A stretch of 64,000 nt of DNA from Chloracidobacterium validum (GTDB lineage Bacteria; Acidobacteriota; Blastocatellia; Chloracidobacteriales; Chloracidobacteriaceae), in the NCBI RefSeq assembly GCF_018304825.1, contig NZ_CP072648.1, positions 1,843,501 to 1,907,500 of the forward strand, read 5' to 3'. Below, piece by piece: positions 9,151-18,535 of this stretch. A program made the position numbers and the translations under genes. Under the pieces are notes generated by a model. That model was not told where the DNA came from and did not search any database. It saw only the letters and a list, made by a program, of their open reading frames with translations. The stretch's first letter is position 1, and each line of letters opens with the position of its first letter.

Positions 9151-12100
9151 ATGACACCACGATTTGCCAACTTGCTACGTCGCCAAGCTCGCCGCCGGGA
9201 GCGTGGGGTGGCGCTTGCTATCGCGCTCGTCCTGTTGGGCGTGCTGCTGGTCTTTACTTCCGTTTCCGCTACGCTCATAACGACCGAGGCGCGCCAGACG
9301 GCAGCGGAATACCAAAAGACTCGCACCTTCAACGCCGCGATTGCTTACTTGGAAACCATCACGGCCAATGTCAATCGCATCCTTTCACGCTCGCCAAACA
9401 TCACGGCTGAAGACTTGGGACCGACCGGTATAGCGAGCAATAAGCCGCCTTTCGTTTTTGAAGACGGGCAGCCACTTTACACCTTCACGGCTGACACCCC
9501 CTTCGTTCCGCCTGGTGCATCCTCCCAAACGACGGTGACGGTCAATGACGCCCCCTTCAATGGCATGACGGCGCTCCGTCGCCAGTTTGTCCTGGGAGCG
9601 GCCGCCAAGGCAAACAATGCCAATGAGGAGGCACGCCTGATTCGGCAGGTCAACTTCTATCAGATACCGGCCTTCCAATTTGCCGTCTTTGGCTTTGATT
9701 GCTTGCAAGTTTCGCCTGGTCCACAGTTTTACTTGGGGGGGCGAACCCACGTGAACCGGCATTTATACCTTGGGGCTGGCAATCGTGCCTGGTTCTTCGG
9801 TCCGGTTACGGTAGCTGGCGAAGTCCTCCGCCGGATTACGCCGAGCAACAAACTCCGCGCCGACAACTCCCGCGTCCTCAATCCAAACCTCTCTGCCAGC
9901 GGGCCAGACCCGACCGCGCTGGCGGACAGTGTGACGCTCCCCATCATCTCCAGTCTTCCACCCGACAAAGGACCCCGTGGATACTCAAATGACCCAACGG
10001 TGTACCGTGTCGCGCCGGTCAACTGGCTCATCAATGACATCAACCTACCGGTTGGTGTTGGGAGTGGAACCCCGACTGCGCCGGGCCCCAACAACGGCGG
10101 CATCGGCACGCCCTGGGGGGTCACCGGCGGTCAGTCGCCCGGCAAGCAACGCATCGTGCCACTGCTCCTGCCAACCCAAACGAATGGTTTCAATGCCATT
10201 GAAATTCTGCGGCGGGCAAACCCGAATGAGAACCTCGAAGTTCTGCAAAATTCGCGCTTCGTCAACGGTCAGGTTTCAGCCCGCGCCAGCACCATCCGCA
10301 TTTTATTGGATGATGACCTCGAGCACTTTCCGCCGGCGGCCCCCGGTGGAACCCGGGCCTATGATCTGGAAGCCCTCAGCAATCCAAACACGACACTGTT
10401 TCAGCAGTTTTGGATTGGGAACAACCCTAATGTCGTCGAATTCAATCCACTGACCGGGAATGACCACCCAGACCAGCCGGCGACCGTCCTTCCGGCCGGG
10501 AGCGGCGGACCGCCGCAAAAGTTTGACCAAAACGACCTGCTCGTGACCGCCCCCTCTGCTCAACGCCGGGTCTTGCCGCCGCAAACCAACTTAGTCAATC
10601 AACAGGCGTATTTTCAGTCCACAGCCAACAACGCTGACGATCCGATAAACCGCAAGCGCACCTACATCAAGATCGAGTTGCTGGTCAATAATAACCCCGC
10701 CGGGGCCTCAAATGTGTTTCCGGCGCGCTATGACATTACGCCGCATATTCTCAATCTTGGTATTACCTCTGGACCCATCCCGGTGCTGCGTGACCTACCG
10801 GCAGCTAACTTGGCGGGCGGACAGCCGGAACCGGAAACGACCTATGCGGCGGTTTACGCGCTCAACGATGGAGGGAGCATCACCCGTCTCCAAGATCAAA
10901 ATGCCGCCAACCTTCCGCGCAACTTCCTTCCATTTTTGACGGAAAGCGCAACCGGCAGCTTCATCGGGCGTTTTGCGCAAGCCTTTGGGGCTCCCCCCAC
11001 CGTCGCCATTAGCAGCCCGACTGGCTTGGTTAATCAGCGTGTTACCTACTGGTATGAACCCAACACCATCTTGACGCTTCAGCGGACGATGCTGCCCTTC
11101 ACGCCGCAGACCAACGTCAACATGGCGAATGCCGACCCGCCACAGGTTGATGATCGCGGGCGTCCGGTGATTACAACTGAAACAGCGTCGCTGCGCGGAC
11201 GACTGGATAACAATGGCGACCCAGTTGTGAACGGCTATCCGGCGCGCTTCAAGAGCCTGTTGGCCAAGCCGTACTTCCGCTTCACCGATGACTTTGACAA
11301 CAATAGCTACATCAAGGGTTCCTATGACATCGGTCCCGACGGCACCCGCAACACGGCGGATGACATGTTTCTGATGCCGAACCCGATGAAAAGTGAACTC
11401 CCCCGGGAAGAAATCTTCAACGGTGAAAACAGCAATGGTGACAAGCGGCAAGAACGCTTTATCCGGCGGGTGCGCGTTCAAGCGGCTCGCTTGCAGCAAC
11501 TGACTGCTGGTTTGGCTCCAGTTGCAGTGACCAGCGGAACGACGCTCACGCCGCGCCGGTTTCTCGTGCCCGATCTCACGACACCCGGTCATGACCCGGT
11601 CTATGACAGCGGTATTGTGAACGGCGTGCGTTACCAGACGAGCTTCAACCAAATCATGCGCTCGCCGAACTTCTGGACGAATGATCCAGGCAGTCTAGCC
11701 CGCGTGCTCCGGGTTGAAAGGCAACTGGTGCGCCTACTGCGTCACTTCGTGTTCCGTCCTGGCATCCCTGGCTTCTATGCCATGCGGCACGATGACGTCA
11801 GCATCACCGGCGGCCCGGTTGCGCCGGGCGCGGGTGCCAACAGCTTGGGCGACAGCTTGCTGGACAACGACCTAGGTTACTTCAACCAGGGACCGGCAAC
11901 GCTAACGGGTTCCAACTACGTCGTCGGACCGTACACGAGAATGCTCAACACCAACCTCAACACCACGGCTGGCGATGCGCCAGTGGCTGGTGCGCCGCCA
12001 ACCGGGTATCCTGGTACCGGTCCGACTGGAACGATTGACCTTCAGGACATGACGCCCTTTGCCAACGTCGCCGACCAGCAACTCTTGGCCAAATGTCTGT

Positions 12101-15100
12101 TCAACCCGACCGGACTGACGCCGGCAGAACAGGTTCGGCTGTTTCCACATTTGCTGCGCACCGCGCCACAGTTCACGGTCAACTTTCTCCAAACGCTGCG
12201 TGGGGCGGAGCTGGGCACGCCGGGTCGCTCAACCGATCCATCACTTGGTAACATCACGGGGATTGGCGATTTTGCCACGGCTCAAATCTTGGGCACACCG
12301 GAAATGGCCCGTGAGAACCTGACCTTCGACTGGAACGGCGATGGCATCATCGAGCCTCCGCACTACCCCTTTGAAAATCAGCGGGTTGATCTCCACGGAG
12401 GGCGCCGCATACCTGACACTGAGGGCGGCCAGTGGTTCCCCGGCGATGGCGACACCGACGACGGTGGAGAGCAAATGTCCGCGCTCCCACGCTCCGTCGG
12501 CAGTACAAGCCAAGGCACCAACGGACAGGGAGTGATCCGGATGGGCTACTCCCCGGAAAGCAATGTCAATGCTTTGCTTCCATCTACCCTCCGGGTGTTG
12601 CATACACCGCCGCCCGACAATGAGCTGAACCGCATTACCCGACGCACGACTTCCATACCGATTGAAATCATCTTCTGGGAAGCCGCGTACAACGACGGCG
12701 ACCCAAACTTCCAGCCGCTCACCGATCCGGCTGTCGTGGCCAACCCACTCCTTTTCAGCGACTCGGTTCTCAATCAGGCTGATCCTGGCCAAACATCCCT
12801 CATTTTCCCAGCGTCAGCCGGGTTCACCGAAGCCGGTGACTTCCGGAGCTGCTTCCGGATCAAGGTTCCGTTCAATACGTTTCTCGGCAAGGCCAGCGCC
12901 AGTGTCAATGTGCCCGGCCTTGGAACGGTGACCGTCGGCTACAACGTCCGCGAGGCCGTGGCCATCATCTTCCAGCACCCGTTGGCTTCACGGGTGTATC
13001 CGGGCGCGGTCGGCATCGAGCCGACTGGGATTGGTCCAACCACTCCGCCCCTGGATACGGGCGCGGCAACCAACCCGTTAACGCTGATTGGACCCCCAGC
13101 CGGGACGAAAAACCTCAATCTTGAAACCCAAGTTGGGCGGCGGCTTGGACTGAGTGATGCCCACTATGCTTTTCCGGGCCACGCCTACATCGCCTTCCAA
13201 CCCAATGAGACCAACCCGCTCCTGCCACCTGGTCCAGGTGCGTCCCTCATTCCACGAATACGCATCGAGATGGATCGCGCCTTCCCCATCAATGTCTATG
13301 ACCAGCGGGAAGGGCGACACGTCAACCGCCGCTACGGACTCCAGGGGATTGCAACCGCATCGGACTACTACGATGGCAGCATTGGTGGCGCTCCCAATCG
13401 GGTGGTGGCGAATGTCTGGCCCCTCTGGCCTGGCAACGGCGTCGGAGACAACCAGCTCGCCGACAACCAGCGCATCTTGGCTAACATGGCTTACAAGCTT
13501 CCCATGCCAAGCCCGCTCGCTTATGAGCGCCGGGGTCTGATGAATTTGACCGATCTCAACATAGGGAATCTCAAGCGCCTCTTCCGCGGCGACTTTGACG
13601 CCTACCTTGCCACCGTCGAAGCGGCTACCTCCGCCTTGACAGCTAACCCGAGTGGGGGCTTTACCTCCGGACGTCCCGTTCAATCGGGGGCCTCCGGTTC
13701 ACGGATTGATGTCTCCGACAACGGGTTCGTCGTTTATTTCTCTGACCGACGCGGCGACTTCAACAATGATGGCATTTACGATTTCAATGATGTCTATGGT
13801 GAGAACAACGTTCTCAACGCCCTGGACGACAGTTTTGAAACCGACCCCGACACGGTGTTTGACCCACAGCAGGGCATTACCGTCTCGTATGCCAACGTTG
13901 CCAACGCTCCTGGTCCAAAACCTGGTGATAGACGCCTCCGGCGGGATGTCGCCTGTGAAACGCAACCAGTTACAACGCCGACCCTGAGCAATCCGGCGCG
14001 CTGTGGCGAGGCGCCGCATGGCGCCGTGCCGGTCAACGATGGCTATGAGTATTTCGGAGCATCGGCCAATCCCAACGCACCAACCGCCGGCAACGGGCAT
14101 GGCGTGGTCGCCCAGTCCACACGCTATACCTACACACCCAACCCGGACGGCACACGCACCATTTCTGGCACCTTCACCGGCGTCGTGTATCCATCGAATG
14201 TTTTCCCGACAGCACTCACGGCTGATACCAACGGCGGTGCCGGCATGCGCACGTGGCGGGTTGTGGATTCGGCCAAGACCGGACGTATCCGGGCATTCCG
14301 CCGGGCGCTCAGAATCACGAACGCGATGGACATTCCCCGCTACTTTGTGGATCGCCCAACCGGCAGCGGGCGGGGCTTCACCGGACTGACGGTCGTGACA
14401 GAAAATCCGTCATATCTCTACGGCAACATCAATGCCATTGGCGTAACGGAAAACATTCAAGGGGCCGACACGTCACTCAATAGCCGAATTCCGAGGGGCG
14501 GGCCAACCCCATCCGAGAACTATGCGCAAACTGGCAACGCCAATGTCCCGACACCCCCGCCATCGGACTGGTGCAGCAATCCGCTTGAACCTAACGATCC
14601 ACTCCTGCATGGCTCGATGGGTATCTACGCTGATGCTGTCTCGATTCACTCCAACGGCTGGTCAGATGGGCGGATGTTTATCACCGGCTTAAACTACCTT
14701 TACCGCCCACAGAACAATGCACTTGATCGAATTGCGGTGCGTACGACTATCAAGGCGGCTTGGCTAACGGGCGCGCCACGTACCGGAGCGGGCAACAATA
14801 ACCTTACTGGGCAGGTTCAGGATAGTAACAACGACGCACCAGACCCTGAGAGCAGTATGAATTTCGACAACAATACCGACGGGGGTCTGCATAACTTCCC
14901 ACGGTTTGCCGAAGACTTCGGTGGCACCGAGCACAGCCGCAACTTCAACTACAACGGGTCGTTCATCTTCCAGTTCTTCAGCCACCAGGGGAATGGACCG
15001 TTCCTCATCGGGGGCGACGGCAACTACACGCCGCCTAACCCACGTAACTGGAACTTCGACACGGCGTTTCTCGTGCCAACTGGCGTACCGGCCGGAACAC

Positions 15101-15165
15101 CCTTCTTCTTCTTCTACAAGAATGGCAGTTACCGGCAGGTCTTCCTTGAAAACAATCCGAACTGA
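9151..15165 (+). CDS. Very large PilX-like membrane-anchored pilus-associated protein
   Basis: 2004 residues from ATG 9151 (GAAGGA at 9135-9140 is ten bases upstream; an upstream TTG at 9133 overlaps that ribosome site). The N-terminus RRRERGVALAIALVLLGVLL and the following TEARQTAAEYQKTRTF resemble PilX N-terminal domains, which carry the membrane helix of pilins but not Glu+5. Everything after about residue 60 is predicted extracellular: rich in Asn, Pro, Gly and Thr, with no obvious enzymatic motif. Two EF-hand-like loops are visible: DWNGDGIIE (about residue 1060) and DFNNDGIYDFND (about 1535), suggesting calcium binding as in PilY1 tip adhesins. PilX proteins are normally under 250 residues, so this is a roughly tenfold expansion. 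A terminator follows 25 bases after the stop. Confidence 0.75.
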   Translation: MTPRFANLLRRQARRRERGVALAIALVLLGVLLVFTSVSATLITTEARQTAAEYQKTRTFNAAIAYLETITANVNRILSRSPNITAEDLGPTGIASNKPPFVFEDGQPLYTFTADTPFVPPGASSQTTVTVNDAPFNGMTALRRQFVLGAAAKANNANEEARLIRQVNFYQIPAFQFAVFGFDCLQVSPGPQFYLGGRTHVNRHLYLGAGNRAWFFGPVTVAGEVLRRITPSNKLRADNSRVLNPNLSASGPDPTALADSVTLPIISSLPPDKGPRGYSNDPTVYRVAPVNWLINDINLPVGVGSGTPTAPGPNNGGIGTPWGVTGGQSPGKQRIVPLLLPTQTNGFNAIEILRRANPNENLEVLQNSRFVNGQVSARASTIRILLDDDLEHFPPAAPGGTRAYDLEALSNPNTTLFQQFWIGNNPNVVEFNPLTGNDHPDQPATVLPAGSGGPPQKFDQNDLLVTAPSAQRRVLPPQTNLVNQQAYFQSTANNADDPINRKRTYIKIELLVNNNPAGASNVFPARYDITPHILNLGITSGPIPVLRDLPAANLAGGQPEPETTYAAVYALNDGGSITRLQDQNAANLPRNFLPFLTESATGSFIGRFAQAFGAPPTVAISSPTGLVNQRVTYWYEPNTILTLQRTMLPFTPQTNVNMANADPPQVDDRGRPVITTETASLRGRLDNNGDPVVNGYPARFKSLLAKPYFRFTDDFDNNSYIKGSYDIGPDGTRNTADDMFLMPNPMKSELPREEIFNGENSNGDKRQERFIRRVRVQAARLQQLTAGLAPVAVTSGTTLTPRRFLVPDLTTPGHDPVYDSGIVNGVRYQTSFNQIMRSPNFWTNDPGSLARVLRVERQLVRLLRHFVFRPGIPGFYAMRHDDVSITGGPVAPGAGANSLGDSLLDNDLGYFNQGPATLTGSNYVVGPYTRMLNTNLNTTAGDAPVAGAPPTGYPGTGPTGTIDLQDMTPFANVADQQLLAKCLFNPTGLTPAEQVRLFPHLLRTAPQFTVNFLQTLRGAELGTPGRSTDPSLGNITGIGDFATAQILGTPEMARENLTFDWNGDGIIEPPHYPFENQRVDLHGGRRIPDTEGGQWFPGDGDTDDGGEQMSALPRSVGSTSQGTNGQGVIRMGYSPESNVNALLPSTLRVLHTPPPDNELNRITRRTTSIPIEIIFWEAAYNDGDPNFQPLTDPAVVANPLLFSDSVLNQADPGQTSLIFPASAGFTEAGDFRSCFRIKVPFNTFLGKASASVNVPGLGTVTVGYNVREAVAIIFQHPLASRVYPGAVGIEPTGIGPTTPPLDTGAATNPLTLIGPPAGTKNLNLETQVGRRLGLSDAHYAFPGHAYIAFQPNETNPLLPPGPGASLIPRIRIEMDRAFPINVYDQREGRHVNRRYGLQGIATASDYYDGSIGGAPNRVVANVWPLWPGNGVGDNQLADNQRILANMAYKLPMPSPLAYERRGLMNLTDLNIGNLKRLFRGDFDAYLATVEAATSALTANPSGGFTSGRPVQSGASGSRIDVSDNGFVVYFSDRRGDFNNDGIYDFNDVYGENNVLNALDDSFETDPDTVFDPQQGITVSYANVANAPGPKPGDRRLRRDVACETQPVTTPTLSNPARCGEAPHGAVPVNDGYEYFGASANPNAPTAGNGHGVVAQSTRYTYTPNPDGTRTISGTFTGVVYPSNVFPTALTADTNGGAGMRTWRVVDSAKTGRIRAFRRALRITNAMDIPRYFVDRPTGSGRGFTGLTVVTENPSYLYGNINAIGVTENIQGADTSLNSRIPRGGPTPSENYAQTGNANVPTPPPSDWCSNPLEPNDPLLHGSMGIYADAVSIHSNGWSDGRMFITGLNYLYRPQNNALDRIAVRTTIKAAWLTGAPRTGAGNNNLTGQVQDSNNDAPDPESSMNFDNNTDGGLHNFPRFAEDFGGTEHSRNFNYNGSFIFQFFSHQGNGPFLIGGDGNYTPPNPRNWNFDTAFLVPTGVPAGTPFFFFYKNGSYRQVFLENNPN

Positions 15166-15190
15166 AACGCCTGTAGCCAGCTAGGATTGG

Positions 15191-15224
15191 GGCGGAGTCG
15201 CTTGGCAGCGGCTCCGCCTTTTTT
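15191..15224 (+). terminator. Rho-independent terminator of the pilus block
   Basis: An 11-bp stem (GGCGGAGTCGC pairing with GCGGCTCCGCC, one T-G wobble), a six-base loop at 15202-15207 and six T residues at 15219-15224. It sits 25 bases after the stop of the giant PilX-like gene. It is directional, since the other strand has no T run after the stem, so it ends rightward transcription before uvrB, which is read leftward. Confidence 0.9.
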
Positions 15225-15254
15225 GCCCAAACAACGCAATGCCCTGAGCAGGTT

Positions 15255-17240
15255 TCAGGCAAGGATTTGCCTTGATTTGAGGTACTTGATTTTATCGCGC
15301 AGTGCCGCGGCCTTCTCGAATTCGAGCGCCTTGGCGGCAGCCCGCATCTCGACTTCGAGCTGGCTGATGGTCACGGCCAACGTTTCCGGGCTGTCGTCCT
15401 CAAACGCCGCCAAATCCGGCAGTGTTTTGAAGTACGCTGCTTCGTGGGCCGTCACCAGGGTAGCTTCGATGGGCTTGACAACCGTGCGTGGCGTGATGCC
15501 GTGTTCCGTATTGTAGGTCTGCTGGATTTGGCGACGGCGCTCCGTAATCTCTATGGCTTTGCGCATCGAATCGGTCATCCGGTCAGCGTAGAGGATGGCC
15601 TTGCCGTTGACGTGCCGCGCGGCCCGCCCGATGATCTGGATGAGTGAGGCTTCGCTGCGCAAAAAACCTTCCTTGTCGGCATCGAGAATCGCCACCAGCG
15701 ATACTTCAGGCAAGTCCATGCCTTCGCGCAGGAGATTCACGCCGACCAGCACGTCAACCTCCCCCCGCCGCAGGTCGCGGATGATCTTGACGCGATCGAG
15801 CGTTTCGATGTCGGAGTGCAGGTAGCGCACATTGACGCCAACCTCGGCGTAGTAATCGGTCAAGTCCTCCGCCATCTTTTTCGTCAACGTCATGACTAGG
15901 GCGCGTTCACCGCGCGCTAGGCACTGCCGAATCTCGCCCAGTAAATCGTCAATCTGGCCGCGTACCGGACGCACCAGCACCGCCGGATCGAGCAGTCCGG
16001 TCGGGCGAATGATTTGCTCGATGATTTCCCCGCCCGTGCAGGCCAACTCGTAGGGGCCTGGCGTCGCGGAAACAAAGAGCACCTGGCCGACGCGCTGTTC
16101 CCACTCGGCAAAGTTGAGCGGGCGATTGTCGAGCGCACTCGGCAGCCGAAAACCAAAATCCACCAGGGTTTGCTTGCGCGAGCGGTCGCCGGCGTACATG
16201 CCACGCACCTGCGGCACGGTTTGGTGGCTTTCGTCCACGACGATGAGCGTGTCATCCGGTAGGTAGTCAAACAAGGTCGGCGGGGGCGCGCCCGGCGGAC
16301 GCCCGGTCAAATGGCGTGAGTAATTCTCAATGCCACGGCAGAAGCCAAGCTCCCGCATCATTTCTAAATCATAGGTCGTCCGTTGGCGGAGCCGTTGGGC
16401 TTCCACGGTTTTGCCCTGCCCGATCAGCACCGGCTCCCAGGCGTCGAGTTCCTGCCGGATGGTCTCCACGGCGCGCTGTACGATGGGCTTGGGCGTCACA
16501 TAGTGCGACTTTGGATAGATGGGATACTTGTGTGGGATGCGCTCGATGGTCTCGCCCAGCAGTGGGTCGAATAGCTCCAGGGTGTCAATTTCATCCCCCC
16601 AGAACGCAATCCGCAGCGCCTGCTCGGCATAACTCGGATGCACTTCGACCGTATCGCCGCGCGCGCGAAACGTCCCGCGGGCGAAATCTTCATCATCGCG
16701 GTCATACTGCAACTCGACCAGCCGCTCGATCAGCTTGTCGCGCCGGAGGTGTTGACCCGGCTCAACGAAGCAAATCATCCCAAAGTAGGCGTCAGGATCG
16801 CCGATCCCGTAAATGCACGATACCGAGGTGACAATGATGAAATCCCGCCGCTCAAAGGCCGCCCGGGTTGCCGACAGGCGCAGCCGGTCAATTTCGTCAT
16901 TGATGGTGGCTTCTTTTTCAATGTAGGTGTCGGTTGAAGGAACGTACGCCTCTGGCTGGTAGTAGTCGTAGTAGCTCACGAAATACTCGACGGCATTGCG
17001 GGGAAAAAACCCCTTGAACTCCTGATAGAGCTGCGCCGCCAGGGTTTTGTTGTGCGCCATGACCAGCGCCGGCCGCTGCAAGGCGGCAATGACATTCGCC
17101 ACCGTGAACGTCTTGCCGGAACCCGTGATGCCCAGCAGGATTTGGTGCTTGGCATCCTGCCGAAAGCCATCAACCAGGGCCGCGATAGCAGCCGGCTGGT
17201 CGCCACTAGGGGTGTACGGAGCAACGAGTTCAAACGGCAT
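15255..17240 (-). CDS. uvrB: UvrABC excision repair helicase subunit UvrB
   Basis: 661 residues, full length for UvrB (about 660-680). Visible landmarks are Walker A GITGSGKT (37-44), the damage-binding beta-hairpin region [17 protein letters not shown] (about 91-107), helicase motif DESHQT in the middle, the conserved [22 protein letters not shown] block and a C-terminal UVR domain (about 620-655) that binds UvrC. UvrB takes damaged DNA from UvrA, verifies the lesion and recruits UvrC. The start ATG gives [16 protein letters not shown], the standard N-terminus. It is last in a run of leftward genes with no partner uvr gene nearby. Confidence 0.98.
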   Translation of the reverse strand: MPFELVAPYTPSGDQPAAIAALVDGFRQDAKHQILLGITGSGKTFTVANVIAALQRPALVMAHNKTLAAQLYQEFKGFFPRNAVEYFVSYYDYYQPEAYVPSTDTYIEKEATINDEIDRLRLSATRAAFERRDFIIVTSVSCIYGIGDPDAYFGMICFVEPGQHLRRDKLIERLVELQYDRDDEDFARGTFRARGDTVEVHPSYAEQALRIAFWGDEIDTLELFDPLLGETIERIPHKYPIYPKSHYVTPKPIVQRAVETIRQELDAWEPVLIGQGKTVEAQRLRQRTTYDLEMMRELGFCRGIENYSRHLTGRPPGAPPPTLFDYLPDDTLIVVDESHQTVPQVRGMYAGDRSRKQTLVDFGFRLPSALDNRPLNFAEWEQRVGQVLFVSATPGPYELACTGGEIIEQIIRPTGLLDPAVLVRPVRGQIDDLLGEIRQCLARGERALVMTLTKKMAEDLTDYYAEVGVNVRYLHSDIETLDRVKIIRDLRRGEVDVLVGVNLLREGMDLPEVSLVAILDADKEGFLRSEASLIQIIGRAARHVNGKAILYADRMTDSMRKAIEITERRRQIQQTYNTEHGITPRTVVKPIEATLVTAHEAAYFKTLPDLAAFEDDSPETLAVTISQLEVEMRAAAKALEFEKAAALRDKIKYLKSRQILA

Positions 17241-17316
17241 GACGCAGCCCTCGCGCCGAAGCGCAAAGATGCGGCTCGACTTTAGCGCCTTTCAGCCTCA
17301 GCGCAAGCCCCGCTGA

Positions 17317-18486
17317 CTACTTGAATGCCTGGATGCCCGTGACTTCCGCGCCGATGATCAACGTGTGGATGTCGTGCGTGCCCTCATAGGTCAGCACGGA
17401 CTCCAGGTTGTTCATGTGGCGCATGACCGGATATTCGGCGCTAATCCCATTCGCTCCAAGGATCGTCCGAGCTTCGCGCGCGACTTCGAGCGCCATGGCG
17501 ACGTTGTTGCGTTTGGCCATCGAAATCTGCGCCGGCGTGACCTTGCCGGCATCCTTGAGCTTGCCGACGTGATAGGCCAGCAGTTGCGCCTTGGAGATTT
17601 CGGTAATCATGTCGGCCAGTTTGCGCTGCGTGAGCTGGAAGCTGGCAATCGGCTTGCCAAACTGAATTCGTGACAGCGAGTACTCCAGCGCCGTCGTGTA
17701 GGTGGCCAGAGCCGACCCGACCGCCCCCCAGGCAATCCCGTAGCGCGCCTGGTTCAAGCACGAGAGCGGGCCGCGCAACCCTTCCACATTCGGCAGAATG
17801 TTTTCTTCGGGAATTTCGCAATCCTGAAAAATCAACTCGGAGGTGATGGAGGCCCGCAGCGAGTGCTTTTTCTTGATTTCGGGCGCGCTGAAGCCGGGCG
17901 TTCCTTTCTCGACCAGAAAGCCTCGGATGCTGCGCGTGTCGGTGCCGGTCTTTGCCCACACCACCGCCACGTCGGCAATCGAGCCGTTGGTAATCCACAT
18001 CTTCGCGCCGTTGAGCTTCCACCCGTATTTCGTCCGTTCGGCGCGCGTCACCATATCGCTTGGATTGGAGCCGTAATCGGGTTCGGTGAGGCCAAAGCAC
18101 CCAATTTTTTCACCCTTGGCCAGCGCCGGCAGCCATTTGCGCCGCTGCTCCTCCGTGCCAAAGGTATAGATCGGATACATCACCAGCGAGCTTTGCACAG
18201 AAGCAAAGCTGCGCACGCCAGAATCGCCCCGTTCAAGCTCCTGCGTGATCAGCCCGTAGGCAAGGCTATTGAGACCGGCGCAGCCATAGTCTTCGGGCAG
18301 GGTACAGCCATAAAACCCCAGCTCTCCCATGGGCTTGATCAGCTCGGTGGGATAGACGCCGCGCTCATAGCAATCCTCGATGACCGGCAAGACACGCTCA
18401 CGCACAAACTGCTGGGCGACATCTCGGATTTGCAGTTCTTCCGGGGTCAACAAACTATCAATGTTCAAAAAATCGGTCTGAGGCAT
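17317..18486 (-). CDS. gcdH: Glutaryl-CoA dehydrogenase-type acyl-CoA dehydrogenase
   Basis: 389 residues from ATG 18486, preceded by a GGAGAG ribosome site on the minus strand. An acyl-CoA dehydrogenase fold: N-terminal helical domain (VAQQFVRERVLPVIED), FAD/substrate segments GCFGLTEPDYGSNPSDM and WITNGSIADVAVVWA, and catalytic base E368 in VLTYEGTHDIH. The combination of EPDYGSNP, the N-terminal GFYGCTLPEDYGCAGL and the C-terminal YEGTHDIHTLIIG is characteristic of glutaryl-CoA dehydrogenase, which oxidises and decarboxylates glutaryl-CoA to crotonyl-CoA in lysine/tryptophan breakdown. No other lysine-degradation gene is adjacent. An alternative is another short-chain acyl-CoA dehydrogenase. 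Confidence 0.85.
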   Translation of the reverse strand: MPQTDFLNIDSLLTPEELQIRDVAQQFVRERVLPVIEDCYERGVYPTELIKPMGELGFYGCTLPEDYGCAGLNSLAYGLITQELERGDSGVRSFASVQSSLVMYPIYTFGTEEQRRKWLPALAKGEKIGCFGLTEPDYGSNPSDMVTRAERTKYGWKLNGAKMWITNGSIADVAVVWAKTGTDTRSIRGFLVEKGTPGFSAPEIKKKHSLRASITSELIFQDCEIPEENILPNVEGLRGPLSCLNQARYGIAWGAVGSALATYTTALEYSLSRIQFGKPIASFQLTQRKLADMITEISKAQLLAYHVGKLKDAGKVTPAQISMAKRNNVAMALEVAREARTILGANGISAEYPVMRHMNNLESVLTYEGTHDIHTLIIGAEVTGIQAFK

Positions 18487-18535
18487 GGGTATGGTTCTCT
18501 CCTTTTCAAAACGTGATGCGCCGCCAGCCGGGATG

